A program made the translations under genes and the position numbers. From the NCBI GenBank assembly GCA_963824415.1, contig CAWGPM010000008.1, positions 124,001-188,000 on the forward strand: a stretch of DNA of 64,000 bases, read 5' to 3'. Source of the stretch: JABDQA01 sp963824415. Its GTDB lineage: Bacteria; Desulfobacterota; Desulfobulbia; Desulfobulbales; Desulfocapsaceae. The notes under the pieces are model-generated. The model ran no database searches. It had not been told where the DNA came from and worked only from the letters and a program-made list of their open reading frames with translations. This document shows, in pieces, positions 53,309 through 61,895 of this stretch. How positions within the stretch are numbered: the stretch's first letter is position 1; each line of letters opens with the position of its first letter.

Positions 53309-56245
53309 ATGAGCATGGCCAGAGCATATAAGAAAAAATCCTGGGTTTTTTTTATCGTTTCGATCATTCTGCCCACCGTGCTGGCCATCACCATCCTGCT
53401 TGGTTCTACCTACCTGTTTATTATACCGGTTTTCAGAGAGATTTTTCTGGATAGTAAACGAGACATGATCCGTGAACTGGTCAACGTCTCCTGGAGCATC
53501 ATAGCGCTCTATGAAAAAGAGGAACAGGCCGGACTCCTGAGCCGGTCTGAGGCCCAGCGCAAGGCCGTCGAAGAGATCGAACACCTGCGCTACGGCAATG
53601 AATTCAGGGATTATTTCTGGATTTCCGACCTGCAGCCCAAACTGATCATGCATCCCTATTCCAAGGAGTTGATCGGCAACGATCTGAGCAGCTTCGAAGG
53701 GGCAGGCGGCAAGAAGATATTCATGGAGATCATCGAGGCGGTATCCGATTCCGAGAGCGGTTATATCGACTATATCTGGAACCGCAAGTACCAGACGGTA
53801 CAGGACGTTCCCAAAATGTCCTATGTGAAGAAATTTGAACCCTGGGGTTGGGTTATCGGCACCGGCGTGTTCCTGGACGATCTCGAAGAAAAGATGACCG
53901 CGATCACCCGGCGGCTCTCGCGGATGATCTACCTGACGCTGTTTATCATCTCTATCCCTTTGACGCTGGTGGTGCTGCGCTCGCTGTTCATAGAAAACAA
54001 GCGGCGCCGGGCGGAATCGGACCTGCAGCGCTCACGGATCAAATATAAAACCCTGGTCGAGTCGGCGATTGAGCCGATTATGATGCTTCACGATGGGCGC
54101 TGCATCTACGCCAACAGTTCGATGGAGGATCTGAGCGGGTACAGCGCGGCAGAGCTGGAATCCATTGATCTGGCGGAACTGTTTGAGATCACCCGGGCCG
54201 CTGACGAAAAATCTTCTGAAAATATATTGAGCCAGGTGCTGAGAGGCGTCCAGGTTGCCGGCGAGCATGAAGCCCTGTTGCGGCGCCCCGATGGGCAGCA
54301 GACCCAGGTTCTTTTGAGTTTGAGCAGAAAGGATCTCGGTTTGCAGAACGTGGTCGTGGTTACGGTCCGGGATGTCTCCCTGGCCAGGCGCATGGAAGAG
54401 GAACTCGATGAGAGCCGCGAGCGTTATCGCCTGCTCACCAATCGCCTCAGTATCGGGGTGTTCCGCACGACGCCGGGGCCCCGCTTCAAAATACTCGAAG
54501 CAAACCCGGTCGCGGTGAAACTTCTCGGGGGTGGCGACGAGCAGCAGATCATCGATACCGAGCTGTTCGATTATCTGGAGGATGATAAGGATAGCGAACC
54601 TTTATCCGCCAGCTTTGACGGCGACGGCATTGCCAGAGAGCAGGTCTTCAAAGTTAAGCAGCCCGGCAACAGGACCAGGAGCGTATCGGTGTCGATGGTG
54701 CTCAGCCATGACAGCGAGGGCACCCCTCGACATTGTGACTCCATCATCGAGGATGTGAGCAGCCGCCAGAAAACGGCTGAGGAGCGTGAGAATCTGATTG
54801 TCGAGTTGCAGACCTCGCTGATGTTCTTGAACCAGCCGATTAAAAATGCGCTGACCGGCTATATCTCCTGCGAATACGATACGCCTGTAATTATGGCGGC
54901 ACAGATGATGAATGAGGCCCAGAAAAGTGCGATCCTGATCTCCCGCGGGCAGACCATGGTCGGCATCGTCACCGATCTGCTGCTTAGGGAGCGCGTCCTC
55001 GCAAAAAACCTGACTCCCGATACGAAGGTCGGCGAGGTGATGAGCACGCCGCTGATCTTTATCGATGATTCCGCCTTGATTTTCGAGGCCGTGATGCTGC
55101 TTCAGGAGCATGAAATCAAGCATCTGGTGGTTCGGGATGAGCATGATGCGGTTCTCAGCATGATCAGCAACGAGGAATTGCTCGACGTACACCGCTATTC
55201 ATCGACGTTTATGATCGAACAGATCAGACGCGCGACAAGCGTTGAAGAAATTGTCCAGAGCCATCATCGTCTGCCTCGGATCATCAAGGCGCTGACCGAC
55301 TCGGGCGCCCATGCCAGAAATATCAACAGGATCATCACCCGGGTTTCAGATACGGTCCTGGAGCGCTTGAGCGACCTTACCATCGAGGAGATTGGCGAGC
55401 CGCCGACCCGGTTTGCCTTTGTCAGCGTGGGCAGCGAAGGACGCGGCGAGCAGACCCTGGTGACGGATCAGGATAATGCGATTATTTTTGAAGATGTTGA
55501 TGAGCAGATCAGCGAATCGGTGCAGACCTATTTTAACCAGTTCGGCACCATGGTCTGCACCTGGCTCGACGAGGTTGGCTACCGGTTCTGCAGCGGTGAA
55601 ATCATGGCGATGAACCCCAGCTGGTGCCAGCCCCTTTCGCACTGGAAGGCCTATTTCACCAAATGGATCAACGAGTCGTCTCCGGAAACCTTGATGGAGG
55701 TCTCGATATTTTTTGATTTTCGCTGCCTCTACGGAGACAGCAAGTTCACCGATGCCCTGCATGAGCATATAAAGACCCGGGCCCAGAACCAGAAGGCCTT
55801 TCTCTATCAGATGGCCCAGAATACCCTGCTCTTCAAGGTACCGATAGATTTCTTCGGCAAACTTTCGGTGGAGTCCGGGGGTGAGCATCCCAACACCTTC
55901 AACATCAAGCATGCGATGGCCCAGATCGTTGGTTTCGCCAGGATCTACGCGATCTACTACGGACTTGAATATACCAACACGCTGCAGCGCATCAATCGGC
56001 TGCTGGAGACCAACGTGCTTAACAATGCTGTGCACCAGGAGATCGTTGAGTCGTATAACTACTTGATGCAGCTCAGGCTCAGGCACCAGGTAAGGCGACT
56101 CGATGAGGGTCATGAACCGGACAATCACGTCAATGCTAATGAGCTGAGCCATATGGAAAAGGAACTGCTGGAAAAGATATTCGGCCAGATCAATCAGCTG
56201 CGTAAACGGCTCAGCCTGGTCGGGCATAACGAGATCTATTTCTAG
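53309..56245 (+). CDS. Cache-PAS-PAS-CBS-DUF294 nucleotidyltransferase-like membrane signalling protein
   Basis: A 978-aa protein. Residues about 12-40 and 205-230 are membrane helices that flank a periplasmic single-Cache domain (YFWISDLQPKLIMHPYSKELIGNDLS; KKFEPWGWVIGTGVF). Residues about 240-365 and 370-480 are PAS domains. Residues about 505-640 are a CBS pair (VGEVMSTPLIFIDDSALIFEAV; HEIKHLVVRDEHDAVLSMI). Residues about 690-800 are a DUF294 nucleotidyltransferase-like domain with GSEGRGEQTLVTDQDNAII near 707, and the remainder is the DUF294 C-terminal domain. The glutamine-nucleotidyltransferase-like motif is intact. The start (ATG, 53309) has only a weak, distant ribosome-binding site. 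It probably couples an external ligand to nucleotidylation. Confidence 0.88.
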   Translation: MSMARAYKKKSWVFFIVSIILPTVLAITILLGSTYLFIIPVFREIFLDSKRDMIRELVNVSWSIIALYEKEEQAGLLSRSEAQRKAVEEIEHLRYGNEFRDYFWISDLQPKLIMHPYSKELIGNDLSSFEGAGGKKIFMEIIEAVSDSESGYIDYIWNRKYQTVQDVPKMSYVKKFEPWGWVIGTGVFLDDLEEKMTAITRRLSRMIYLTLFIISIPLTLVVLRSLFIENKRRRAESDLQRSRIKYKTLVESAIEPIMMLHDGRCIYANSSMEDLSGYSAAELESIDLAELFEITRAADEKSSENILSQVLRGVQVAGEHEALLRRPDGQQTQVLLSLSRKDLGLQNVVVVTVRDVSLARRMEEELDESRERYRLLTNRLSIGVFRTTPGPRFKILEANPVAVKLLGGGDEQQIIDTELFDYLEDDKDSEPLSASFDGDGIAREQVFKVKQPGNRTRSVSVSMVLSHDSEGTPRHCDSIIEDVSSRQKTAEERENLIVELQTSLMFLNQPIKNALTGYISCEYDTPVIMAAQMMNEAQKSAILISRGQTMVGIVTDLLLRERVLAKNLTPDTKVGEVMSTPLIFIDDSALIFEAVMLLQEHEIKHLVVRDEHDAVLSMISNEELLDVHRYSSTFMIEQIRRATSVEEIVQSHHRLPRIIKALTDSGAHARNINRIITRVSDTVLERLSDLTIEEIGEPPTRFAFVSVGSEGRGEQTLVTDQDNAIIFEDVDEQISESVQTYFNQFGTMVCTWLDEVGYRFCSGEIMAMNPSWCQPLSHWKAYFTKWINESSPETLMEVSIFFDFRCLYGDSKFTDALHEHIKTRAQNQKAFLYQMAQNTLLFKVPIDFFGKLSVESGGEHPNTFNIKHAMAQIVGFARIYAIYYGLEYTNTLQRINRLLETNVLNNAVHQEIVESYNYLMQLRLRHQVRRLDEGHEPDNHVNANELSHMEKELLEKIFGQINQLRKRLSLVGHNEIYF

Positions 56246-56316
56246 TTGTAGGATACTTCACTTAACAAACGGTCCGGTTGGCGCCTGAGCTTTCCGGATC
56301 CGTCGGGGGGAAAACC

Positions 56317-56982
56317 ATGCAGGTAAGCGAAGCTTTGCGGAAAAGAAAGTCAACGCGGGCATTTTTGCAAAAACCGGTGGAGCAGCAGATCATTATCGAC
56401 GTGCTCGAAGCGGCCAAGCATTCCCCTTCGGGTGTCAACACCCAGCCATGGCAGGTGGCAGTGGTGACCGGCGCTACCAGGATTGAGCTGCAGAAGCGCA
56501 TCGAAACCGCCTTCAGGGAAGGCCAGGAGGGGAGGATGGATTATCAGTACTATCCGCTCAAATGGCGGGAGCCCTACAAAACCAGGCGTATCAAGTGTGG
56601 CCTTCAGCTCTATTCGGCCCTGGGGATCGAGCGGCATGATAAAGCGCGGCGCCTCGAGCAGTGGGTGGCCAATTACCGGGCCTTCGAGGCACCGGTGATG
56701 CTCTTTTTCTTTATGGATCCTGGCCTTGAAACCGGCTCCTACATGGATTATGGCATGTTTCTCCAAGCGCTGATGCTGGCTGCGGTCGAAGCCGGTCTGG
56801 CCACTTGCCCCCAGGCGGCTCTGGGTGAATATCCCCAAATCGTCAAAACCGTGCTCGGCTATCCCGAAGACGTGGTGCTGATCGGCGGCATGGCACTGGG
56901 GTATGAAGATGAAGAGGCCCTGGTCAACAGCTATCGCACACCCCGGGAACCGGCCCACACCTTTACCCGGTTCTTTGACTGA
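56317..56982 (+). CDS. Nitroreductase-family flavoprotein
   Basis: FMN-dependent oxidoreductase of the nitroreductase superfamily, 221 aa. The N-terminal RKRKSTRAFLQKPV is the conserved FMN-phosphate segment; SPSGVNTQPWQVAVVTG follows, then LQALMLAAVEAGLATCPQAAL and a GYPEDVVLIGGMALGYEDE flavin-contacting segment. Substrate is unknown; such proteins reduce nitro compounds, quinones or enones using NAD(P)H. GGGGGG lies six nt before the ATG at 56317. It stands alone between the nucleotidyltransferase-like gene and the pRiA4b-like gene. Confidence 0.9.
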   Translation: MQVSEALRKRKSTRAFLQKPVEQQIIIDVLEAAKHSPSGVNTQPWQVAVVTGATRIELQKRIETAFREGQEGRMDYQYYPLKWREPYKTRRIKCGLQLYSALGIERHDKARRLEQWVANYRAFEAPVMLFFFMDPGLETGSYMDYGMFLQALMLAAVEAGLATCPQAALGEYPQIVKTVLGYPEDVVLIGGMALGYEDEEALVNSYRTPREPAHTFTRFFD

Positions 56983-57102
56983 AAAAGCTCGAGAACTGGT
57001 GTAATCCGCGTTAATGCTTATCTATTTTTTTCTGTTGGCTGCATTGACCGGAGCTCGGTCAGTGAGCGCAACGACAACCGGCAGATGCAGGAGCGTTTGA
57101 TT

Positions 57103-57735
57103 ATGGCCAAGGTTTTGAAACCAGATTTCACCAGGGGTAAAGGAGCCCAGAAGGGAAAATCCATATCCTCAAAGGCTGAAAAACTACCAGACTACCAATT
57201 GAAACTGTCGCTGTCTTTCTCGGATCCTTTGATCTGGCGTCGGATCCAGGTGCCCGGCCAACTGACGCTGGCGGATTTGCATCGGGTCATTCAAATCTGC
57301 CTGGGCTGGAGCGACAGCGATACCCATCAGTTCCTGGTTGGCAAGATCTTCTACTCACCGGGATTTGGCATCGAAGATTTCAAGAGAAAACCAAAATACG
57401 ACGAGGCAGCCTTTGAGCTGCACCAGCTTGAAGAGGCCATGCAGTTTATCTTTACCTATCTCTATGACGGTGGAGAGGGTTGGGAACTGGAGATCACCCT
57501 GGAGAATATTCTGGCGCCGGACTCGGTTGGTTCAGCTGTTCTGCTCGACGGCGAGTATGGCTGCCCGCCCGAAGATGTCGGAGATATCCACCACTTTCAG
57601 GCGCTGCTTGCCGCACTTGACGAGGCCGGCGCAGAATCGACTGAGATCAGCCTCGGTTTTGGTGAGACCATGCAGTTTCATCCATCCGCCTGCGATAAAG
57701 ACAAGATCAACGAACAATTGAAAAAACTTTGCTAA
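57103..57735 (+). CDS. Plasmid pRiA4b ORF-3-like protein
   Basis: A 210-aa soluble protein of the pRiA4b ORF-3 family (PF07929): YQLKLSLSFSDPLIWRRIQVPGQLTLADLHRVIQICLGWSDSDTHQF is diagnostic, followed by FIFTYLYDGGEGWELEITLE, LDGEYGCPPEDVGD and FHPSACDKDKIN. Members occur on plasmids, in transposons such as IS1096 and on chromosomes; function is unknown. The ATG at 57103 has AGGAG nine nt upstream; the ATG at 57085 sits at that site. There are no IS ends or transposase nearby, so this is a chromosomal copy. It probably shares a transcript with osmC. Confidence 0.88.
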   Translation: MAKVLKPDFTRGKGAQKGKSISSKAEKLPDYQLKLSLSFSDPLIWRRIQVPGQLTLADLHRVIQICLGWSDSDTHQFLVGKIFYSPGFGIEDFKRKPKYDEAAFELHQLEEAMQFIFTYLYDGGEGWELEITLENILAPDSVGSAVLLDGEYGCPPEDVGDIHHFQALLAALDEAGAESTEISLGFGETMQFHPSACDKDKINEQLKKLC

Positions 57736-57748
57736 CAGGAGTACGACA

Positions 57749-58144
57749 TTGGCAACTGAAATCATCGTAAACTTTCCCGGCAATCTCAAAGTCGAGGCCA
57801 CCGTGAGAGACTTTTCCCTGCTGACCGATCAACCGGTTAAATCAGGGGGAGACGGAGCGGCGCCGACGCCGTTTGAGCTGTTCACCTCTTCCATTGCCAC
57901 CTGCGCCGGCTATTTTGCGATGAAATTCTGTCGCACCCGGGATATCGACATGACCGGTATGAGCCTGAAAATGCACTACGACTGGGACAACGAGGCCAAA
58001 CGCTACCCGAAAATGTCCATTGCGCTCGAGCTTCCCGAGGGATTTCCCGAGAAGTACCGGGGAGCTGTCATCAAAGCGATGAATCAATGCGTGGTTAAAC
58101 AGCATATTCATCAGCCGCCTGAATTCGAAATCACCGTCGCCTGA
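57749..58144 (+). CDS. OsmC/Ohr-family protein
   Basis: Thiol peroxidase-like fold that detoxifies organic hydroperoxides or acts as an osmotically inducible protein. Key Cys residues are in SIATCAGYFAMKF and MNQCVVKQHIHQPP, at the spacing expected for an OsmC disulfide pair. Length 131 aa is normal. The start is a TTG at 57749, with AGGAG eight nt upstream and the expected N-terminus MATEIIVNFPGN. It begins 13 nt after the pRiA4b-like gene, so the two are probably co-transcribed. A weak hairpin (58220-58234) follows. Confidence 0.88.
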   Translation: MATEIIVNFPGNLKVEATVRDFSLLTDQPVKSGGDGAAPTPFELFTSSIATCAGYFAMKFCRTRDIDMTGMSLKMHYDWDNEAKRYPKMSIALELPEGFPEKYRGAVIKAMNQCVVKQHIHQPPEFEITVA

Positions 58145-58260
58145 TTCATTCGTAAAAATTTGCTCATTTTCCCTGCCTGCACTTCAGGCGGGTATAGATC
58201 AGCGTTACGTGAAACGCGGGGCCGCTCAGCGGCCTTTGAGATGCAGACAAGGATAGCGTT

Positions 58261-59223
58261 ATGTTTCGTTCATTTTTCAAGAGCAAGAAGTGGTTAGTCT
58301 GGGCCTATGGGGGCGGTATCGTGCTGCTGGCCTCCTTGATCGTCCAGGTGGAGTTGACGGTCAAGATAAACGAGTGGTACGGCAGATTCTACAATATGCT
58401 GCAGAAGGCGACCGAATATCAGGTGGCCGATCTCTGGCGGGAACTGCTGGTCTTTGGCTACATTGCTTTTCCCTATGTGCTGATCGCCACGCTGACCGCA
58501 TATTTTACCCGGATCTACGCGTTCAGGTGGCGCGAGGCGATGACCTTTTCCTACGTGGCCAAATGGCAGACGGTTTTCGAGGAGGTGGAGGGTGCCAGTC
58601 AGCGTATCCAGGAAGACATTTACCGCTTTGCCCGAATCGTCGAAAGTCTGGGACTGCAGGTGGTGCGGGCAATGCTGACACTGGTTGCTTTTCTGCCCAT
58701 TCTCTGGGGTTTGAGTTCAGGTGTCGATCTGCCCTATATCAAGGATATCCCGGGCAGCCTGGTCTGGGTGGCGCTGATCGTCTCGCTGGGTGGTCTGCTG
58801 ATTTCCTGGTTTGTCGGCATCAAACTGCCCGGCCTTGAGTACAACAACCAGAAGGTCGAAGCCGCCTTCAGAAAGGAGCTGGTTTACGCCGAGGACGACA
58901 AGATCAACTTCGGCAAGACCGAGACCATCGTCGAGCTCTTTACCGGTCTCAAGTTGAACTACCACCGGCTTTTTCTGCACTACGGTTATTTCGATATCTG
59001 GGTGAATTTTTTCGAGCAGTTGATGATCATCGTGCCCTACGTGATCATGGGTTCAGGGCTTTTCACCGGTCTCATCACCCTCGGCGTACTGGTTCAGGTG
59101 TCCAACGCTTTCAGCAAAGTGCGCGAATCGTTCTCGATCTTCATCGCCAACTGGACGACGATCACCGAACTGCGCTCGATCCACAAACGTCTGAAAGAAT
59201 TCGAGCACAATATCAACTATTGA
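58261..59223 (+). CDS. SbmA/BacA-like inner-membrane peptide transporter, short form
   Basis: Family of proton-driven importers of antimicrobial peptides and peptide antibiotics. YAEDDKINFG, GIKLPGLEYNNQKVEAAFRKELVYAEDD and VNFFEQLMIIVPYVIM match SbmA/BacA. At 320 aa it lacks about the first 85-90 residues, or two helices, of E. coli SbmA (406 aa), but starts cleanly with an ATG and hydrophobic helix and ends with the expected LKEFEHNINY. It lacks the ATPase domain of BacA-like ABC relatives. Membrane topology here is about six to seven helices. Confidence 0.85.
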   Translation: MFRSFFKSKKWLVWAYGGGIVLLASLIVQVELTVKINEWYGRFYNMLQKATEYQVADLWRELLVFGYIAFPYVLIATLTAYFTRIYAFRWREAMTFSYVAKWQTVFEEVEGASQRIQEDIYRFARIVESLGLQVVRAMLTLVAFLPILWGLSSGVDLPYIKDIPGSLVWVALIVSLGGLLISWFVGIKLPGLEYNNQKVEAAFRKELVYAEDDKINFGKTETIVELFTGLKLNYHRLFLHYGYFDIWVNFFEQLMIIVPYVIMGSGLFTGLITLGVLVQVSNAFSKVRESFSIFIANWTTITELRSIHKRLKEFEHNINY

Positions 59224-59235
59224 GGTGAGCAGTGT

Positions 59236-59285
59236 ATTGGGTGACGCAAAGCAGCCCGGGTCAGTCGGGCGCTTTGCACACCAAT
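59236..59285. terminator. Bidirectional hairpin between convergent sbmA-like and AstE-like genes
   Basis: Imperfect long stem: outer ATTGG/CCAAT, then CGCAAAGC/GCTTTGC-type pairing and inner GCCCG/CGGGC, with a short loop near 59259-59264. It fills the 67-bp gap between two convergent genes and could end both; U tracts are weak. Confidence 0.6.
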
Positions 59286-59290
59286 AATGT

Positions 59291-60427
59291 CTAGAGCGTC
59301 AGCAGGTTTCCTTCGGATGCAACCAGCGGTTTTTCGCCGGCGATCTTGGCGATAATTCTGCCCGGCCGGGCAAAACGGTCCACCGCCCGGGAAAACATCA
59401 GTCCAGCGGTTCTGCTTTTCACCTGGACAACCGCGGCTTCGCGGCTTCCCGGCAGCGGATTGATGATTTCAGCGAATACCTCTTCTTTTTTTATCCACTC
59501 ACCCGGTTTTCTAAAAAATACGATGATGCCCGGGGCCGGGGCCTTCACATAATCCACCCCGGTCAGCGGTGTGGCCTCATTGATCAGTGGGGGCAGGGAG
59601 GGTGGCTCCCCCTCGATCAGGCCGCGGCGCTGGAGGAACAGATACAGGTTGTCCGCATCCGAGTCGATGGTCTGCGGATCGGTGTCGGAGCTGCCGCGCA
59701 GCTCGACCGTGGCAGCGCAGCAGCCACAGGCAATGGGATGGTCTGGAAACTGTTCGCGCAATACCCACCAGAGCCTGCTGTTGGCCTCATCGAACGGGGT
59801 TCCACCCGAGTCTGCAGCCAGCAGTGTCGCCTCGGCGCCAAGCTGAGCCGAGAGATCCTGCGCCTCCGGCCAGAGCGCAGTACCCAGATAAACATGCATC
59901 AGGGCCTGCAGATCGCAGTGCAGATCGAGTACGATATCGGCGTCGTGGGACAGTCTCAGCAGCTGGGTTTTCAGAAATTCGGTCTCGTTTTCCGGTTGTT
60001 GCTCCTGCAAGATCCGGGCGCTCTGTTTTCTAATCAGCTGGGTATTGGCCTGGGAATCACTGCCAAGCTCCTCTTTGACAGCCTCGATCAATCTGGCGGC
60101 TAGGTCATGGTGCTGCCGGTTGAAATTGATTGAATTAACGAAATCGAAGCGGCCCTGCAATGACTCGTCACGCCACTGGGCCAGGCCGATCGGGTTGGCC
60201 GCTGGCACGACAACGATCTCCCCGGTGATGTCTGCGCGCGCGTCAGCCTCGTCGAGTTTTTTAATCAGACGGTTCAGTACCGCATATCCCGGCGCTTCAT
60301 CCGCATGCAGGCCCGCCTGCAGATAGGCCTTGGGGCGCTGGTTTGGGGTGCCGTAGCAGATCACCTCCAGCCAGCGGCCGGTGCCGGGGCTGGTCTGGGG
60401 CAGATCAATGGTCCGGGTGGTTTTCAT
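59291..60427 (-). CDS. AstE/aspartoacylase-family zinc amidohydrolase (AotO-like)
   Basis: Succinylglutamate desuccinylase/aspartoacylase fold. The zinc-binding HxxE is at AGLHADEAPGY (His41, Glu44) and the second zinc His at DIVLDLHCDLQALMH. The last 80 residues (DYVKAPAPGIIVFFRKPGEWIKKEEV) are a biotinyl-like barrel typical of the family. Length 378 aa. The gene overlaps the upstream permease by 4 bp and ends an arginine/ornithine-type ABC operon. In Pseudomonas the aotJQMOP operon likewise contains such a gene, aotO. A role in uptake or processing of arginine or ornithine derivatives is inferred. Confidence 0.88.
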   Translation of the reverse strand: MKTTRTIDLPQTSPGTGRWLEVICYGTPNQRPKAYLQAGLHADEAPGYAVLNRLIKKLDEADARADITGEIVVVPAANPIGLAQWRDESLQGRFDFVNSINFNRQHHDLAARLIEAVKEELGSDSQANTQLIRKQSARILQEQQPENETEFLKTQLLRLSHDADIVLDLHCDLQALMHVYLGTALWPEAQDLSAQLGAEATLLAADSGGTPFDEANSRLWWVLREQFPDHPIACGCCAATVELRGSSDTDPQTIDSDADNLYLFLQRRGLIEGEPPSLPPLINEATPLTGVDYVKAPAPGIIVFFRKPGEWIKKEEVFAEIINPLPGSREAAVVQVKSRTAGLMFSRAVDRFARPGRIIAKIAGEKPLVASEGNLLTL

Positions 60428-61140
60428 GGCGGTGCCTCAATGGCCGGTTGGCTTGACTGCGGCTGGAGATGGGCATGCCAGCGCAGTTCAAGCTTCTTGA
60501 CCAGAAAGACGATGAGAAAGGTGATTGTCATATAGAGCGCCGCGGCGGTCAAAAAGGCCTCGTACGGACTGTAATAGCGTGAATTGATGATCCGGGCGGC
60601 GCCGGTGATGTCGATGATGGTGATTACGCTGGCCAGTGATGAGCCGTGCAGCATGAAGATGATTTCGTTGCTGTAGGCGGGTAAAGCCCGGCGGAAGGCG
60701 CTGGGCAGGATAATCCGGCGGATCATCAGCAGTTTCGACATACCGGCGGCGAGGGCGGCTTCGATCTCGCCGTGGGGGGTGGCTTTGATGGCGCCGCGCA
60801 GAATTTCGGTGGTATAGGCCGCGGTGTTCAAGGTGAAGGCGAACAGCGCACAGAAATAGGCTTCCTTGAAAAAATACCAGAGCACACTTTCTTTGACCCA
60901 CTCGAATTGTCCCATGCCGTAGTAGATCAGAAACATCTGGACCAGCAGTGGGGTGCCCCGGAAAAAGTAGACAAAAGCGCGGATCGGGGCCTGTACTAAG
61001 GCGCTGCCGTAGTTGCGCAGGATGGCCAGCGGTAAGGCCAGCAGCAGACCGATGACCAGCGAAATCGAGACCAGGATTACCGTATTCTTCAGACCTTCCA
61101 GGTAGGTCGGAAAATTTGTCGCGATGATTGAGAAATCCAC
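60424..61140 (-). CDS. Arginine/ornithine-type ABC transporter permease (HisM/AotM-like)
   Basis: Inner-membrane permease, 238 aa, about five helices. The segments AFVYFFRGTPLLVQMFLIYYG and EAALAAGMSKLLMIRRIILPSAFRRALPAY (EAA loop) identify the HisM branch. It overlaps the AstE-like gene by 4 bp and lies 2 nt after the HisQ-like gene. Functions as a heterodimer with that permease, energised by the ATPase at 62746-63519. Ligand by operon comparison: basic amino acids. Confidence 0.92.
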   Translation of the reverse strand: MDFSIIATNFPTYLEGLKNTVILVSISLVIGLLLALPLAILRNYGSALVQAPIRAFVYFFRGTPLLVQMFLIYYGMGQFEWVKESVLWYFFKEAYFCALFAFTLNTAAYTTEILRGAIKATPHGEIEAALAAGMSKLLMIRRIILPSAFRRALPAYSNEIIFMLHGSSLASVITIIDITGAARIINSRYYSPYEAFLTAAALYMTITFLIVFLVKKLELRWHAHLQPQSSQPAIEAPP

Positions 61141-61142
61141 CG

Positions 61143-61835
61143 CTACACCTCCCTGACGCCGACTGAGTAGCGGCGCTCGAGCTGTTTCAGAATATAGACT
61201 GAAATCGTGGTGATGAGCAGGTAATTGATTGCCACGACCAGGTAGAAGGTGAACGGCTTTCTGGTGGCTCCTGCCGCCAGACCCGCCTTTCTGACCATGT
61301 CGTCAAGGCCGATTATCGAGACCAGCGCGGTGGTTTTGACCAGCACCAGCCAGTTGTTGCCGAATCCGGGCAGGGCGTGGCGGACCATCTGGGGCAGGGT
61401 GATGCGCCTGAAGACCATGGCCCTGCTCATGCCATAGGCGGTGCCCGCTTCGAGCTGGCCTTGATTGACCGCTAAAATGGCGCCCCGGAAGGTTTCCGTC
61501 ATGTAGGCGCCGAAGATAAAGCCGATCGTCGAGATGCCGGCGATAAAGGGATTGATGTCGATATATTGATCGTAGCCCAGCAGCGGCGCCATCTGGTTGA
61601 TGAAGACCTGGCCGCCGAAAAAAATCAGCAGCATGAGCACCAGGTCGGGAATACCGCGGATGATGGTGGTGTACACCTGGGCGATCAGCCTCAGCGGCCC
61701 GGTTCCGGAGAGCTTGCACAGCGCCCCGCAAATGCCGAAAAACATCGCCAGGACCAGTGAAGTGAGGGAAACTTCAAGGGTCAGGATGGTGCCTTCGAAG
61801 ATGGCGGGGCCGTAGCCGTGCAGGGAAAACATCAT
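61143..61835 (-). CDS. Arginine/ornithine-type ABC transporter permease (HisQ/AotQ-like)
   Basis: Inner-membrane permease, 230 aa. YTTIIRGIPDLVLMLLIFFGGQ and EAGTAYGMSRAMVFRRITLPQMVRHALPGFGNNW (EAA loop) fit HisQ-type permeases. It follows the binding-protein gene after 60 nt that hold a stem-loop (61855-61888). Partner to the HisM-like permease immediately downstream. Confidence 0.92.
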   Translation of the reverse strand: MMFSLHGYGPAIFEGTILTLEVSLTSLVLAMFFGICGALCKLSGTGPLRLIAQVYTTIIRGIPDLVLMLLIFFGGQVFINQMAPLLGYDQYIDINPFIAGISTIGFIFGAYMTETFRGAILAVNQGQLEAGTAYGMSRAMVFRRITLPQMVRHALPGFGNNWLVLVKTTALVSIIGLDDMVRKAGLAAGATRKPFTFYLVVAINYLLITTISVYILKQLERRYSVGVREV

Positions 61836-61854
61836 GTATCAATAATGAGATTCA

Positions 61855-61888
61855 GGCCCGCTTTCGCCTAAAAGCGCAGAAGCGGGCC
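61855..61888 (-). promoter_or_regulatory. Stem-loop between binding-protein and permease genes of the arginine-type operon
   Basis: Perfect 9-bp stem, GGCCCGCTT at 61855-61863 with its complement at 61880-61888; the 16-nt loop can form an inner CGC/GCG pair. It lies seven nt beyond the binding-protein stop, the same place as the hairpin at 8192-8228 in the first ABC cluster. Likely 3'-end protection for abundant binding-protein mRNA. Confidence 0.65.
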
Positions 61889-61895
61889 GGTCGGC

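Noticed and set aside
57103..57735. Mobile element suggested by the pRiA4b ORF-3-like gene
   Set aside because: No transposase, terminal inverted repeats or target duplications nearby, and base composition matches the flanks.
58220..58234. Terminator after osmC
   Set aside because: Only a six-bp GGCCGC/GCGGCC stem with three-base loop and TTTG after it; too weak to call as a separate feature.
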